This document shows positions 10,506-20,970 of a DNA stretch of 64,000 nt, piece by piece. The stretch comes from Ascaphus truei. Its lineage: Eukaryota > Chordata > Amphibia > Anura > Ascaphidae. A program made the translations under genes and the position numbers. The notes beneath the pieces were generated by a model. The model was given only the letters and a program-made list of their open reading frames with translations. It had not been told where the DNA came from and made no database searches. The DNA lies in assembly GCA_036426205.1 (NCBI GenBank), contig WSYH01002500.1, positions 1 through 64,000 of the forward strand, in the 5' to 3' direction. The stretch's first letter is position 1; each line of letters opens with the position of its first letter.

Positions 10506-11435
10506 ATGGTGTGGAGCTTGGTTAACTGTAGGGAGAAAAGGGAGGAGCATTTTAAACTCCTTTTCACAGACGAGGTGCTACATGGTCAGCTTAATGAAGC
10601 GACGGATTTATCCACCAAGGGTCAATTTAAGGTATTGGAGAGGTTACTACTTACCGAAGGTAAACATTGGCTTGAGACAAAAACCCTACAGAGCTATTTA
10701 GATGTAGGTAGAATTCCAAGAGGTCTCAGGTTCTCAAAAAGCCCTACCTTCGGTAAAGATAACCTTAAATTTATGCAAGAGTGGAATAGAATACAGGACG
10801 AGTGCTCCAATGATCTCATGAGGTTAATTATTTATGAGAGGAACCGTGAGATTAAAGAACTTGAAAAAGAGATTCTTAAAGCAATAAAGGCATTAGAACC
10901 AATAGTAATGGACACTGATTATTCAGAGATTGAGCATGATCTTAAAGTGAAATTAGAGTATGAAGAAGACGAACTTTTAAAAACGAAACACAATAAATTT
11001 TTAAGGGATAAATTGGACTATCAACATGGGAGGCAAAGGGACTGGGCAAAAAAGGATAGAGGAAGGGTAGTAGGAAACGAGTATATCCCCCATAAAAAAG
11101 GAAGAGGGGGGTCTGCACATTCAAAGAATAGGCAGCAAGACTACCACACATATGAGCAGAGAAGAGAGAGTAGGACTCGCAAAAATGAGCGATCTGATAG
11201 AGACCAATCTCGCTCTTACTATGGGAATGGGTATCGTAACCCTAATTACAAAGGGAAAAATTATATAGAGGGCTTTAGATATGGCTCAAAGCCTCAGGTC
11301 CCGTATAGAACATATGAGTATGAGAACAAGGAGTCTTATTCAAGACCATCTAGATACTCTCCCAGAAATTCTCCTAGGCACTCACCTAAACGCCCAGCTA
11401 GGCCCGAATCCAGAACAGATTCACCTTCTTTTTAG
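10506..11435 (+). CDS. PLE1 ORF1: coiled-coil/basic N-terminal protein
   Basis: About 309 codons from the ATG of MVWSLVN; an upstream in-frame ATG at 10461 lies closer to the pseudo-LTR. The middle has IPRGLRF, FMQEWNRI and RDKLDYQHGRQRDW. Residues about 110-170 are charged and helical, likely a coiled coil. The tail is rich in Arg, Ser, Tyr and Pro, with SPRNSPRHSP repeats, as in RNA-binding tails. The same three motif blocks recur in the ORF1 of PLE2. The function is not known to me; by position and composition it could package or chaperone the element RNA. The next frame overlaps it, so RT was reached by frameshift or the link is broken. Confidence 0.7.
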   Translation: MVWSLVNCREKREEHFKLLFTDEVLHGQLNEATDLSTKGQFKVLERLLLTEGKHWLETKTLQSYLDVGRIPRGLRFSKSPTFGKDNLKFMQEWNRIQDECSNDLMRLIIYERNREIKELEKEILKAIKALEPIVMDTDYSEIEHDLKVKLEYEEDELLKTKHNKFLRDKLDYQHGRQRDWAKKDRGRVVGNEYIPHKKGRGGSAHSKNRQQDYHTYEQRRESRTRKNERSDRDQSRSYYGNGYRNPNYKGKNYIEGFRYGSKPQVPYRTYEYENKESYSRPSRYSPRNSPRHSPKRPARPESRTDSPSF

Positions 11436-13747
11436 ATTTAGTAAGAACAAGACTAGAGAAGAGGGTGAAGACAGTGAAGGATATGCAGGATACCCCCCAA
11501 GAGAAAAAGAAAAAAAGGGAACTTCAGGTGAGGAACACGAGGAGGGACCAGAGCACAAAAGAAGAGAGTACTCTTGGGAAAGAACTCCATAACGAATAAA
11601 GGAGTTTTCAATCTCTCCTCCACTATTTAACAAAAGATCAATTGAACATACTTGGAAGGGGTTTGAATTTTTTCAGAACCTGTGGACCAAACTCCTTCCA
11701 GCTGTTCAAAGATCTCCACAAGTTTACTCGTAATATTACCCTGAAAAGGCATTTTCTCAAACAAGACAGGGATCATATTTCTGACAATGCTGCAATGGAA
11801 CCTACGAGTAATTCTGAAACAGAGCTGGATATCCAGCATACATTGTTTAAAACACAATCAAAGTTTTATCCCGCACATTCCAAGGGTCATCATATAGACA
11901 CCTTTTTTAATATGGTCATCAATGATTTTAATATTTTATCACGTAATTTTAAGACAGGAGATATTCAGCATAACCTCAGTGCAAGTGAGTCCCTAGCACT
12001 GAAAATCTTGAAAGATGACAAGAGTCTTATTATTAGACAGGCAGATAAAGGTGGGGGCGTAGTAGTACAAAATAGAAGTGACTACGAGAAAGAAGCATTA
12101 AGGCTCTTAAATGATACATCTTTCTATGCCAAACTATCCAAGGATCCCACAGGTGAATATCTAAAAGAACTTAAAGCATTGTTAGACAATGCAGCTGCTT
12201 TATCTGTTATTACCACTACAGAGTTTGCATTTCTATTTTCTGAATTTCCTAGGATCCCTATATTCTACCACCTGCCCAAAATGCACAAGGCCCTAGTTGA
12301 TCCGCCTGGGCGCCCAATAGTGTCGGGCATACAGTCTATGATGGCTAACCTCAGTCAATATGTGGATTTCTTTCTCCAGCCATACGTTGGTAAATTAACC
12401 TCTTACCTAAAAGATTCAACTGCAGTTTTGAATTTATTTAATGGGTTTCAATGGAAGAGTTCATATATATGGATTACATGTGATATTAAAGCTCTGTACA
12501 CACATATACCCCATCAGAAGGGGTTAGATGCTGTGAGATCCTTTTTGGAATTAGATCTCCAATTGCACCCACTGAATAGGGAATTTATTTTGAAGTCGAT
12601 CAGCTTTATATTGAAACATAATTATTTTTTGTTTCTTTCCACTTTCTACCTGCAGGTGTGCGGAACTGCAATGGGGACTAGATTTGCCCCCAGTTTCGCA
12701 AACCTGTATGTGGGTGAGTGGGAGTCACATTTCATTGGGCCTGATAAACCCTACCACGGGAATGTCGTAGTATGGAGACGTTATATAGATGACATCCTGT
12801 GTGTGTGGGATGGTGATCATGAGTCAGCCAATGCATTAATAGCCCATCTTAATGTAAATGAGTACAATCTTGTGTTTACACACAAGGTTGATGGTGCTCA
12901 GATAGACTTCTTGGATGTGAGACTCACAGCAAGAATGGATGGCACCGTGGAGACCGAGACCTTTTTTAAGGAGGTTGACACCACCAATTTACTGATGGCA
13001 AATAGTAATCACAAAAATGCATGGAAAATATTATACCAGGAGGGCAATTTGTCAGACTCAGACACAATTGCAGCAATTTAGAGGTTTTTAATGAGCAGGC
13101 CAATAAACTGTTTTCTAGATTCAGAGAGAGAGGTTATCCCAAGGAATTACTTGAAAGAGAGATTGCGAGGGTATGCAAAATGGATCTTAGTGATATGTTA
13201 ATTCAGAGTGGATCCAGAAATAGGAATAAAGTAGGACAAACTGCAAATAATGACACTTTAAATGTGGCTTTTATTACAGATTTTAATTCTGTGCATAGGG
13301 ATATCGAAAAAGTTTTTAGCAAGTACTGGGGCATTTTGTGCAATGATCCTATTTTGGGGTCTCATCTTAGCATGAAACCACGTTTTATCTATAGGAGAGC
13401 GAAAAATCTGGAAAACCTGTTAGCACCAAGTGATGTTTTTCAAAACATTGACACTCCTTCTCAGAGGAGTTGGTTGGGCTCTAAACCTAAAGGAAATGTT
13501 ATCTGTGGCAAGTGCTCAATTTGTAAATATCAACACCCTGATAAGATTAAATTTTATTCCAAGAGTACTAATGAAGTTTTTAGTATTGATGACTTTATTT
13601 TATGTACGTCTACACATATTGTTTACCTATTGGAATGTGCATGTGGTTATCAATATGTAGGTAGGACCAAACGCAGCCTTAAGGTTCGAATACAAGAACA
13701 TGTCAGAAATATCAAAAATGGTTTTGACAAACATAGTGTGTCTAGGC
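11436..13747 (+). pseudogene. PLE1 reverse transcriptase and start of GIY-YIG nuclease
   Basis: A connecting stretch in another frame (to 11592) is followed by the RT from 11642: RGLNFF, ADKGGGVVV, FYHLPKMHK, PGRPIVSG, TCDIKALYTHIP (catalytic Asp), HNYF, GTAMGTRFAPSFANLY, then RRYIDDIL with the Asp pair, and QIDFLDV. Near 13020-13030 the frame slips by one base and continues as IIPGGQFVRLRHNCS, a linker, CGKCSIC and the GIY-YIG core HIVYLLECACGYQYVGRT. It stops at VSRH, where PLE2 is inserted. RT residues look intact; the frameshifts and insertion make it inactive. Together the domains would copy element RNA at a nick made by the nuclease. Confidence 0.9.
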
Positions 13748-13943
13748 ATACAGACAGAAAATCAAACAAACAATAAACAAATAAGTCCTTGGCGCACTAT
13801 CTAGTGTATAACCTGACAGAAAAAGAAGTCCATATGTCCTTGATGATAGGGATATTAAATCCGAAATCCAATCACACAGGAGGTCCTTGGAGGTAGTAGA
13901 ATCAGATCTGTGATGGTATAAAAAACAAAACAACCATTGCGCA
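13745..13943 (-). repeat. PLE2 3' pseudo-LTR end (repeated at 18868-19067)
   Basis: Nearly identical to 18868-19067, starting GGCATACAGACAG and ending CCATTGCGCAG. The GGCA at the start is shared with the PLE1 target. Confidence 0.9.
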
Positions 13944-14396
13944 GTACTTCTGGTCAAACATCAACTCCCCACCGTTGCCAGCTACTTACTTAAAAATAGA
14001 TTAAAAAAGGGCCTCAAAAGGTATCTTTGTCTTCCTTCCCTGTTGTCTGATCTCAGCACAGTTGCCAGGCGAGATGCCCCTCCATTCAGATATAGGACTC
14101 CCACCAGCACAATACCGGAAAATGAGAAAATGAAGCCAATGGTATGATACCGTAACAATTTAATAAAAACTACAGGGCTATAAAACAATGCACTCACATG
14201 TATATATTCCCTATGCACAGGATACAATGTGCCGTCCGCTTGCGTGAGAAGATGTCGGGATGCTGCAGATGGAGGTGAGACTTGGCTTTGATCCCCGCTT
14301 CGTGGCCGCGACTCGGAGCGCCTCGTCCCCCTCTGATGACGTCACTGCCCAAGCTCCCATTCTCCTCCTCACATGCGTGCACGTCGTATCACAAAG

Positions 14397-14454
14397 ACTC
14401 CACCCTACGCACGTTTCGTGACTGCTGACGTCACTTCTTCAGGGGTCATGGAGT
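14397..14454 (-). ncRNA. Hammerhead-ribozyme-like fold, PLE2 pseudo-LTR
   Basis: Minus strand: helix I strand ACUCC-AUG-ACCC, core CUGAAGA, extra A, helix II GUGAC/GUCAC, core GAAA, helix III ACG-UG-CGU, cleavage-site A, then GGGUGGAGU closing helix I with an internal AUG bulge. Helix I and II sequences differ from those at 9137-9183 but still pair, which is compensatory evidence for the fold. The extra A before helix II is again present. Confidence 0.65.
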
Positions 14455-14825
14455 GTTGTTAGCAATAGGTGCTATTTAAGCACATTGAGTAATGTCCGCT
14501 GAGTTCCCATTGGATAATTACCTAACTGGAAACCCCTGCTCATTACCATACAAATACAATTAATTCACACACAATAATATCCCCATTATATGGATTACAC
14601 ATAATAAAAGACAATAAAAACTGCAATTTACACATAACTTATACAGCAAAAGACAAACAGTTAATGTGCTTGCACTTTAAAATACAATGAATAATTTGGG
14701 TGGTGGTTATGTAGCCTTATTCTGCATGGAAAACTACCCACTGTTTGATCTGTTTAGAGAACTCAGAGGAAAAGATATGGAAATAAAGGATTTTCTAGCA
14801 AATGCCCTCCAAATATAGAATTAAT

Positions 14826-17126
14826 CTAGCCATCCTTCAAAAATGAGGCCAGATCAAATTCTATATTTAGACCTCTTGGGGTCAGGGTTTTGAGGGTATA
14901 AATCCAGAAGCTTTCGCGTCTGGATATTAGATTCATCTTATCTCCCCCTCTCCAATTTTGTTTTGGGCATTCAATTCCCTTACATATTAATCCTGCTGGA
15001 TTTTGATCATGTTTCAATTTAAAGTGGTTGGAGACACTATGTGTCTCCAAACCCCTTTTGATGTTGTATATATGCTCAGCAAAGCATCTCTTCAGTGGTC
15101 TACCTGTTCGCCCTACATATTGTAGCCCACACGGGCACTCTAACAGATAGACCACAAAGGAACTCCTGCAGGTGATAAATGATCTAATTGGGAATGATTT
15201 GCCTGTAGCATTAGATCTAAAGTCTTTGCATTTTAGACCATATTTACAGCCTATACATTTATTGCATAAAAAGAATCCATTAAGTTCCTTCAACCATGTT
15301 GTGTTGCGTGTTTTTAATTGATTAAATGGACAGCTCGGTGAAAGTTTTAATTTAAGATTATCAGCCTTTTTGAAGACTACCTGTGGATGCTGAGGTAAAA
15401 TTGATTTTAATACCGCATCACCCTGTAGGATACTCCAATGCTTTTTAATTATTGCTGTAATCTTGTCTGCCATTCCATTATATTTCGTGATAAAAGGAAT
15501 AAATTCAACCCCATCCTGTTTACTATTTATTCTCTTATTATCCATAGTAATTAATTCCTCTCTATTTATATTTTTGGCTGCCTCCAGTGCCCTCATTACC
15601 CTATTGTGACTATATTCCCTTTCGAAGAATTTATTTTTTAATTCATTGGCCTGTGTGTTAAATGTGGCTATCTGAGAGCAGTTCCGTTTCGCTCTTAGAA
15701 ACTGGCCCTTGGGAATATTGTTGATCCATCTTGGATTATGGTTACTTGATGCTAATAGGTAAGTATTTGCATCAACTTTTTTATAAAAAGACTTGGTCTC
15801 AATGGATCCCTTCTCAATAAATAAAGTGAGGTCTAGAAAGTCAATGTTGAGTGGACTAATGTTGAATGTGAACTTCAAATTTAGATTGTTATTATTAAGA
15901 TACTGTTGGAATTTACCCAAATCTGCCTCATTTCCACCCCAGATACATAGCACATCGTCGATATAGCGCCTCCATAGCACAAGGTCCGCCCCAAATGGGC
16001 TGCGGGAATGGATGAAATCCTCCTCCCACATGCCCATAAAGATGTTAGCATAACTAGGGGCGAACCTTGAGCCCATGGCAGTGCCACATATCTGGAGGTA
16101 GAAATCGTTGTCATAATTGAAGAAATTATGGGTAAGGATATATCTTATCCCTTCTAATATGAATTCTTTAAATCCTGGTTCGAGACTATCATCGTGATCT
16201 AATACTCTCCTGATTGCCTCAATGCCCAAGTCATGATTAATGACAGTATATAGGGAGGTCACGTCACACGTGACCCATATATAATGATCCTCCCACTTTA
16301 GATCATTTACTATATTTAGGACATGGGTGGTATCTCGAAGATACGATGGTATTTGAGAGACATATTTTTGCAATGTTGAATCAATAAACTGAGACAAGTT
16401 TGAGGTCAATGATTTAATCCAAGAAATTATTGGGCGACCGGGGGGATTCCAAAGGTCCTTATGGATCTTCGGTATAAAGTAGAAAATTGGAATCCTTGAT
16501 TGTTCTATTTCCAAGAACTCCAATTCTCCCTTGGTAATAATACCATCAGTAAATCCCTTCTGCAAATATTTATTTAGGGCTATCTTAAACTCAGCCGATG
16601 GATTACATGGCAGTTTCTGGTATGTTGTAGGATCATTTAGAATTCTCATGGACTCTGTTTGGTAATACGCTGAGTCCATGATGACAATACCGCCCCCCCT
16701 GTCAGCAGCTTTAATTACAATTTGAGTATTGCTCTCTAGACTCTTAACAGCATCTATCTCTACTTTACTTAAGTTATGTTTTTTAAACTTAAACTCACTG
16801 GTTGCCTATTCCATGTCCTGAATGACTAATTCAGTGAATGTCTCTATAAAATTACCCTTGATGTGTTTGGGATAAAAGGTAGAAGGTCTTTTAAATTTAT
16901 TTGGCAGGATCGCCTGGATGGTGCTATGATTAGTATTTGCCTGGGTGTCCTCCCTACTTACAGCATCTTTCATAAAATACTTTTTAAGGGTTAGACGTCT
17001 AACAAATTTTTGTGTGTCTATATAAAGGTCAAACATATTAGGTCCCTGTGAAGGGGAAAAATTAAGCCCCTTCGAGAGGACCTTCTCCTCAACATCAGAG
17101 ATTTTAAAGCTACTGATGTTGAACAC
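14826..17126 (-). pseudogene. PLE2 reverse transcriptase plus GIY-YIG nuclease
   Basis: The longest PLE frame here. From 17126: LSKGLNFSPSQGPN, then a TAG stop near 16806 in the same frame. It continues through AADRGGGIVI and, from 16679, 617 codons: FYFIPKIHK, PGRPIISW, VTCDVTSLYT, HNFFNY, GTAMGSRFAPSYANIF, RRYIDDVLCIW (catalytic Asp pair), NIDFLDL, NIPKGQFLRAKRNCS, a linker, the Cys box CNKCIGC, and GIY-YIG (VVYLLECPCGLQYVGRT, then RCFAEHIYNIK) to a stop at 14826. One in-frame stop separates the RT N-terminus. All visible RT and nuclease core residues are present, so it is a young copy. Its sequence is clearly apart from PLE1. Confidence 0.9.
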
Positions 17127-17137
17127 ATTGCTAACCT

Positions 17138-18598
17138 CTACCGGTGACTCGCTTGGTCTGACTTTTTTCTCTTTTTTTCTTCCTCCTCTTTTTCCTCTGA
17201 ATCCTCTATTCTTTTGCGTCTCGCAGATCGTGGGGTATCCTGTCTCCCTGTTAGGTTGTCTGTCTTGCTGTTTCTCCTCGGAGGGAAATCGTAATCACTG
17301 TCGTGATCTAAAAAAGACATTTGATACTTATTATTTTCTTGGTCTCTAGATGGTATATTATAAGGTCTAAAACTATTGTTAGGTCTAAAGACATTGTCAT
17401 AACCTCTAGGACCTTCCTTTGGTCCATCATGATAATATTCATGATGATCATACTGCTGCGGCCGAGTTTATTCGAGCATTTGCCCATTCTCGGCCGCAGC
17501 AGTAACCTGGCGCGCCGGAGGGTGCCGGGCGCACGCCGAAGACACGGAGGAGCGCCCTCCGATCGGGGCTTTCTCCCTCCCGCTGCTGGGTCTGCCGGGT
17601 CCCCCAGAACCCCCTGCCACCGTCCCCCATATCGCGGGACACCAGGGCTCCCTCGGGGAGCCCTGGACGCGCGTGCATGGGGCGCAGGCACCCGATGACG
17701 CGTGACCACACGTCGATGACGCGCAGCATGCTGAGGGAGTGCAGCTAGCATGCCGGGGCATCCCCAGGCTTGCGTAGCTAGCCGCACTCAAATAAAATGT
17801 GCCGCCTCTGTATCTATCATGGCCATTAGTATACCCTCCTTGTGGTGGACCATGATATCTATGAGGACCATTCCTAACAGGTGCTAGAGGCCGAGCTCCC
17901 AGATAGGGACGTTGTGATGCCACCTTATTACTTGGTGGTTTAGTTGTTGGATTCCTATCTTTTTTGGGTTTTAATTCTTCCTTTGATTTTGTTCCCTTAT
18001 TGATTGGTGTGGTTTTAACCTCCACTATGGGAGTTTCATCTGCAATATGGACTTTCTTCTCTGATTTCCAGTCCCTTTGCCTATTCTGCACATAATCCTT
18101 TTTGTCCCTTATACATTTGTTCTGCTTTGAACTAATGACCTCCTTCTCCAATTTTTCTATCCTCTGTGAGATTTTTTCATCTAGTACTTTGTACTCTTTG
18201 AGTTCGGAGAAGTGGCTCAATTTCTCTTGGATTTCTACAATCTCTTTGTCCAAAACATCTAGGGATCTAGTTCTATACTGAATAGACAGGTTGACTAGAC
18301 CAAATGCACATGAGTCGAGAAGGTGATTCCACTCCCTCATGAATTCCTCATTTTCTGTCTCAAGTGTAGGTACTTTGAGGACCCTAAGTCCTCTCGGTAT
18401 CCATTTATTTTCTACATATTTTTTCAATGCTACCGCTTCCCAGATCTGCCTCATTTCTTGTGTGAGGAGTTTTTCTACTTTATTAAATAGAGTATCTAGA
18501 TTTTCAGTGTCAACATCTATATTTTCCACCTCAGTGTCTTCTGTGAAAAAATTATCTAAATTACAACTACGAAGTGCTCGACTAGAAAAAAGTGACAT
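17138..18598 (-). pseudogene. PLE2 ORF1, split by a MITE
   Basis: It starts MSLFSSRALRSCN at 18598. It has IPRGLRVLKVPT, FMREWNHLLDSC and RDKKDYVQNRQRDW, the same three blocks as PLE1 ORF1, then a Lys-rich part. At 17810 the frame enters the GC-rich MITE. Beyond it (below 17453) the original reading resumes in the same frame as the 17320-17138 segment, rich in Lys and Glu. The RT frame that follows at 17126 is offset by one. Role unknown; probably an RNA-binding/coiled-coil accessory protein of the element. Confidence 0.78.
17453..17810 (+). mobile_element. GC-rich TA-flanked MITE, copy 2, inside PLE2 ORF1
   Basis: 358 bp, TA at both sides (17451-17452 and 17811-17812). Same foldback left end and TTTATTCGAG-type inner terminal repeat as copy 1, with the right end partly decayed. 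The insertion interrupts a known reading frame, so both its boundaries and its later date are clear. Confidence 0.88.
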
Positions 18599-18867
18599 AT
18601 TAAATAATGGTTGGCTGCTGATATGTGAAAAAATGTATTTTGGTATGGTGATATAAATTAAACTAAAACATATACTAAGCGCTCAACCTATTAACCTAGC
18701 TTAACTATCCATTAAGTGATAAATAAGTGCTCTAAATGTTGGATCTACTTTACAAGAACCAACAATATAAATGAAATGAATTCTGCAGACTAACTGGTAG
18801 ACTGAGAAAGCGGTTGCCTAAGGATTGAAAAACAACAAAATCCTATCCACAAGGAATGTACAGCAAT

Positions 18868-19067
18868 GGCATACAGACAGAAAATCAAACAAACAATAAA
18901 CAAATAAGTCCTTGGCGCACTATCTGGTGTATAACCTGACTGAAAAAGAAGTCCATATGTCCTTGATGATAGGGATATTAAATCCGAAATCCAATCACAC
19001 AGGAGGTTCTTGGAGGTAGTAGAATCAGATCTGTGATGGTATAAAAAACAAAACAACCATTGCGCAG
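18868..19067 (-). repeat. PLE2 5' pseudo-LTR segment
   Basis: Direct repeat of 13745-13943. Between it and ORF1 (18599-18867) lies the non-coding leader. Confidence 0.88.
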
Positions 19068-19068
19068 A

Positions 19069-19182
19069 GGCGGAGACAGGGTTAAAACATTATCTTCTAA
19101 AGAAACGTACTGGATACATAAATTAGATACTATGTCCCCGAAAGGGTTAAATGAGGATGTTGACATCTGGGCATTGTATTGA
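19069..19182 (+). pseudogene. PLE1 nuclease C-terminus resumed after PLE2
   Basis: It reads RRGGDRVKTLSSKETYWIHK through to WALY and a stop. It matches the end of the minus-strand PLE1 copy at 9522-9640. Some 23 residues before RRGG are missing here. Confidence 0.88.
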
Positions 19183-20171
19183 TTATTCAGGTCCTCCTCA
19201 CTCCCTCCATTTGTTTAACCAGTGCGTTTATCTCCGCTCTCCTCAGTCTGTATTTATATTTACATTTTAATTGTGATGTCCAATTTATCATACTAATACT
19301 GTGTTTCTTTTATTACAGAACATTTTTAATTATTTATATATTTTTTACTCTGTTTGTTGTTAGGATATATTTTATCTTATGTGTTAATAAAGTTGTTGTT
19401 TTAATAAAAATTGCTCGCATTTCCCTAGTCAATCTGACTACTGCACAGCCCAGATGATTGATTGGCCAACCACTTATTGGCTGACCAATGGGAGCTGTTT
19501 GAGAGGTATTTAAGACCTCTGGGAAATGTTAATATCATCCCTGAAGAAGTAGTTATCACTACAAAACGCGTTGGATGATTTACGGTCTATATGTTCAATG
19601 CCAGTCATATTGGCTATACTTATTGGTATTGCTTTGGCTATCTACATCTTTGTGTGCAATTTCGGGCATTTGATAGACTGAGAAACACTCTTGCCGATCG
19701 ATCCATAGTTGTTGACACGGTGATGTCATCACGCAGCGTCCCGCAACGAAGCGGCAGCGTGGCACGCTGGGGGTACGCTTGCAGCCATCAGACTCACCTC
19801 CGTGTGTGACGGTTTTGATCGAGGAGCTTCACTAACTGCTCCAGTGCTTGTTGAACTATCTGGGGACCCTCTGAGTGCCAATATCGAGTGCGAAGCCCAG
19901 CTGATCTGAAGGGAAATTCCCTATGGAGATGATAATAGTTTGAAGAGGAGTTCCTAAGAGGGTCCTGCATAATAGCTGCTGTTTAAAGCGCCCACTGAGA
20001 GAAGCAAGCATCTGACTCCCACACCAGCAGTCACCGAGTGGTTACCTGTCTGTTTTACACACTCAATGTTCAATTTTTTATACTTGATGTACGCAGATTA
20101 TTTATCCCTTATTTAATACACACTTGTATTTACCTACTTCACTATTTGCGTTTTGCACTGTTTTTTGTTTC
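19183..20171 (+). mobile_element. PLE1 3' UTR and right pseudo-LTR
   Basis: Non-coding. Mirrors 8810-9520 (minus) closely and then the repeat arm, and ends at GTTTCCAT, short of the full pseudo-LTR end. Confidence 0.85.
19534..19579 (+). ncRNA. Hammerhead-like fold with mutated core, PLE1 right pseudo-LTR
   Basis: Helix I AUCAUCC/GGAUGAU pairs perfectly. Core CUGAAGA and helix II GUAG/CUAC are kept, but the GAAA core reads AAAA. Loss of that invariant G predicts no cleavage. Confidence 0.6.
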
Positions 20172-20212
20172 CATCACCTCTCTGCGCCTGCGTGCCTAAT
20201 TTTCCTATTGTT

Positions 20213-20307
20213 GGCTTTGAGTCACCTCTCTTTAATCCTCTTTGGGAATGATGATGATGATTACTGCCCATGACTCACCCATCCACCCCCCCAACCCTTT
20301 GAGGCTT
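20213..20307 (+). repeat. Left inverted repeat of the 6.5-kb region
   Basis: Pairs with 26608-26708. Ends immediately before the overlap of the split forkhead gene (20309). Confidence 0.85.
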
Positions 20308-20687
20308 GTGTGTGGAAGCGTGAAATAAGGAAAAAGTTATGTAGCGATCCATGTTTTTTTCGTATTGATCCCGATGTTATTGGAGGGTATTGGTGTGTAT
20401 CACCGGGTTTTTCCCGTATCTATGATCATGGAGACTGCAAAAGGCAAAGGGTCATGTTAAAACCAACTAAGAAACGTCAGTCACTGGCAAGCAATGCGAA
20501 AGCGAAAGCTCCCAATAACGGTCCGACCGTCAGTGAAAACCTGGTGACCGGCAACCCTTGCTGTCTGTCCCCGCCCAGATACCTGCAGCCTGAGCCGGAT
20601 TTCACATACAGATTCGAGCAAGTTTGCATGTACCTACACGATTTCCAGCCTCATCAGCTGACTACAGGTGTAGTAGTCCCGCTGTGA
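20303..20687 (+). pseudogene. Forkhead-like domain, C-terminal half and tail
   Basis: The frame enters at VWKREIRKKL, the recognition helix, and goes on with DPCFFRIDPDVIGGYW and VSPGF, the strand-and-wing part of a forkhead domain (compare the usual F-x-K-...-G-x-YW). A basic stretch follows (KRQRVMLKPTKKRQS, likely nuclear signal), then a tail of about 70 residues ending VVVPL and TGA. The N-terminal half is not present here but at 5367-5561; the two share 31 bp with one mismatch. No start codon lies in the proper place, so this copy is broken. A GTGAGT at 20764 could be a donor of a longer original gene. Confidence 0.65.
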
Positions 20688-20902
20688 CCTGTCAACGAGA
20701 CGTGTATGATCAAGAATACGGGACTGGCAGTGGCTTGGCGCCAGCTGATTGGCAAAGTCTATGGTGAGTAATGTTGCCGTATTTTATTTGTTTTTGAAAT
20801 ATCAATATCAATGCGATTCAAAAGTCAAGCGATTCCCCTGTAAGCAATATCATTGGCTGAGCAGCTTCTACAGTAGATACTGCACAATTGGTGGAAAGCT
20901 AG

Positions 20903-20970
20903 GCGCATGCGCATTGGAACCTTCTTGAAACGCATATGTGTGTCATCACATCGACGGTAGGCGCATGCGC
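20903..20970. promoter_or_regulatory. Two GCGCATGCGC palindromes (NRF-1-type sites)
   Basis: Exact GCGCATGCGC at 20903-20912 and 20961-20970, each followed by ATT and a GAAC context, 58 bp apart. This palindrome is the core of the animal NRF-1 binding site. They may also be a small duplication. No gene start is assigned to them. Confidence 0.35.

Larger units (their letters stand above)
13748..19067 (-). mobile_element. PLE2: nested Neptune-like Penelope element
   Basis: Minus-strand element inserted in the nuclease frame of PLE1. A segment of about 200 bp recurs at both ends in the same orientation (13745-13943 and 18868-19067). These are the shared parts of its pseudo-LTRs, with the 5' one truncated. 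Against the second PLE1 copy, about 71 bp of target were lost at the insertion. PLE2 carries the GC-rich MITE in its ORF1. Confidence 0.85.
8346..20171. mobile_element. PLE1: composite Neptune-like Penelope element
   Basis: The block lies between two copies of CATCACCTCTCTGC (8332-8345 and 20172-20185), which I read as the target-site duplication of one event. Inside, a minus-strand 3' part (pseudo-LTR plus nuclease end, 8346-9985) abuts a plus-strand copy that starts inside the pseudo-LTR (9973) and runs through ORF1, RT and nuclease to a second pseudo-LTR. PLE2 is inserted in the nuclease region. Up to 3 bp of the repeat may be element sequence, so the duplication is 11-14 bp. Confidence 0.75.

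Noticed and set aside
5531..20339. The 31-bp overlap as a target-site duplication of one 14.7-kb insertion
   Set aside because: Too long for any element type here, and several independently bounded elements lie between.
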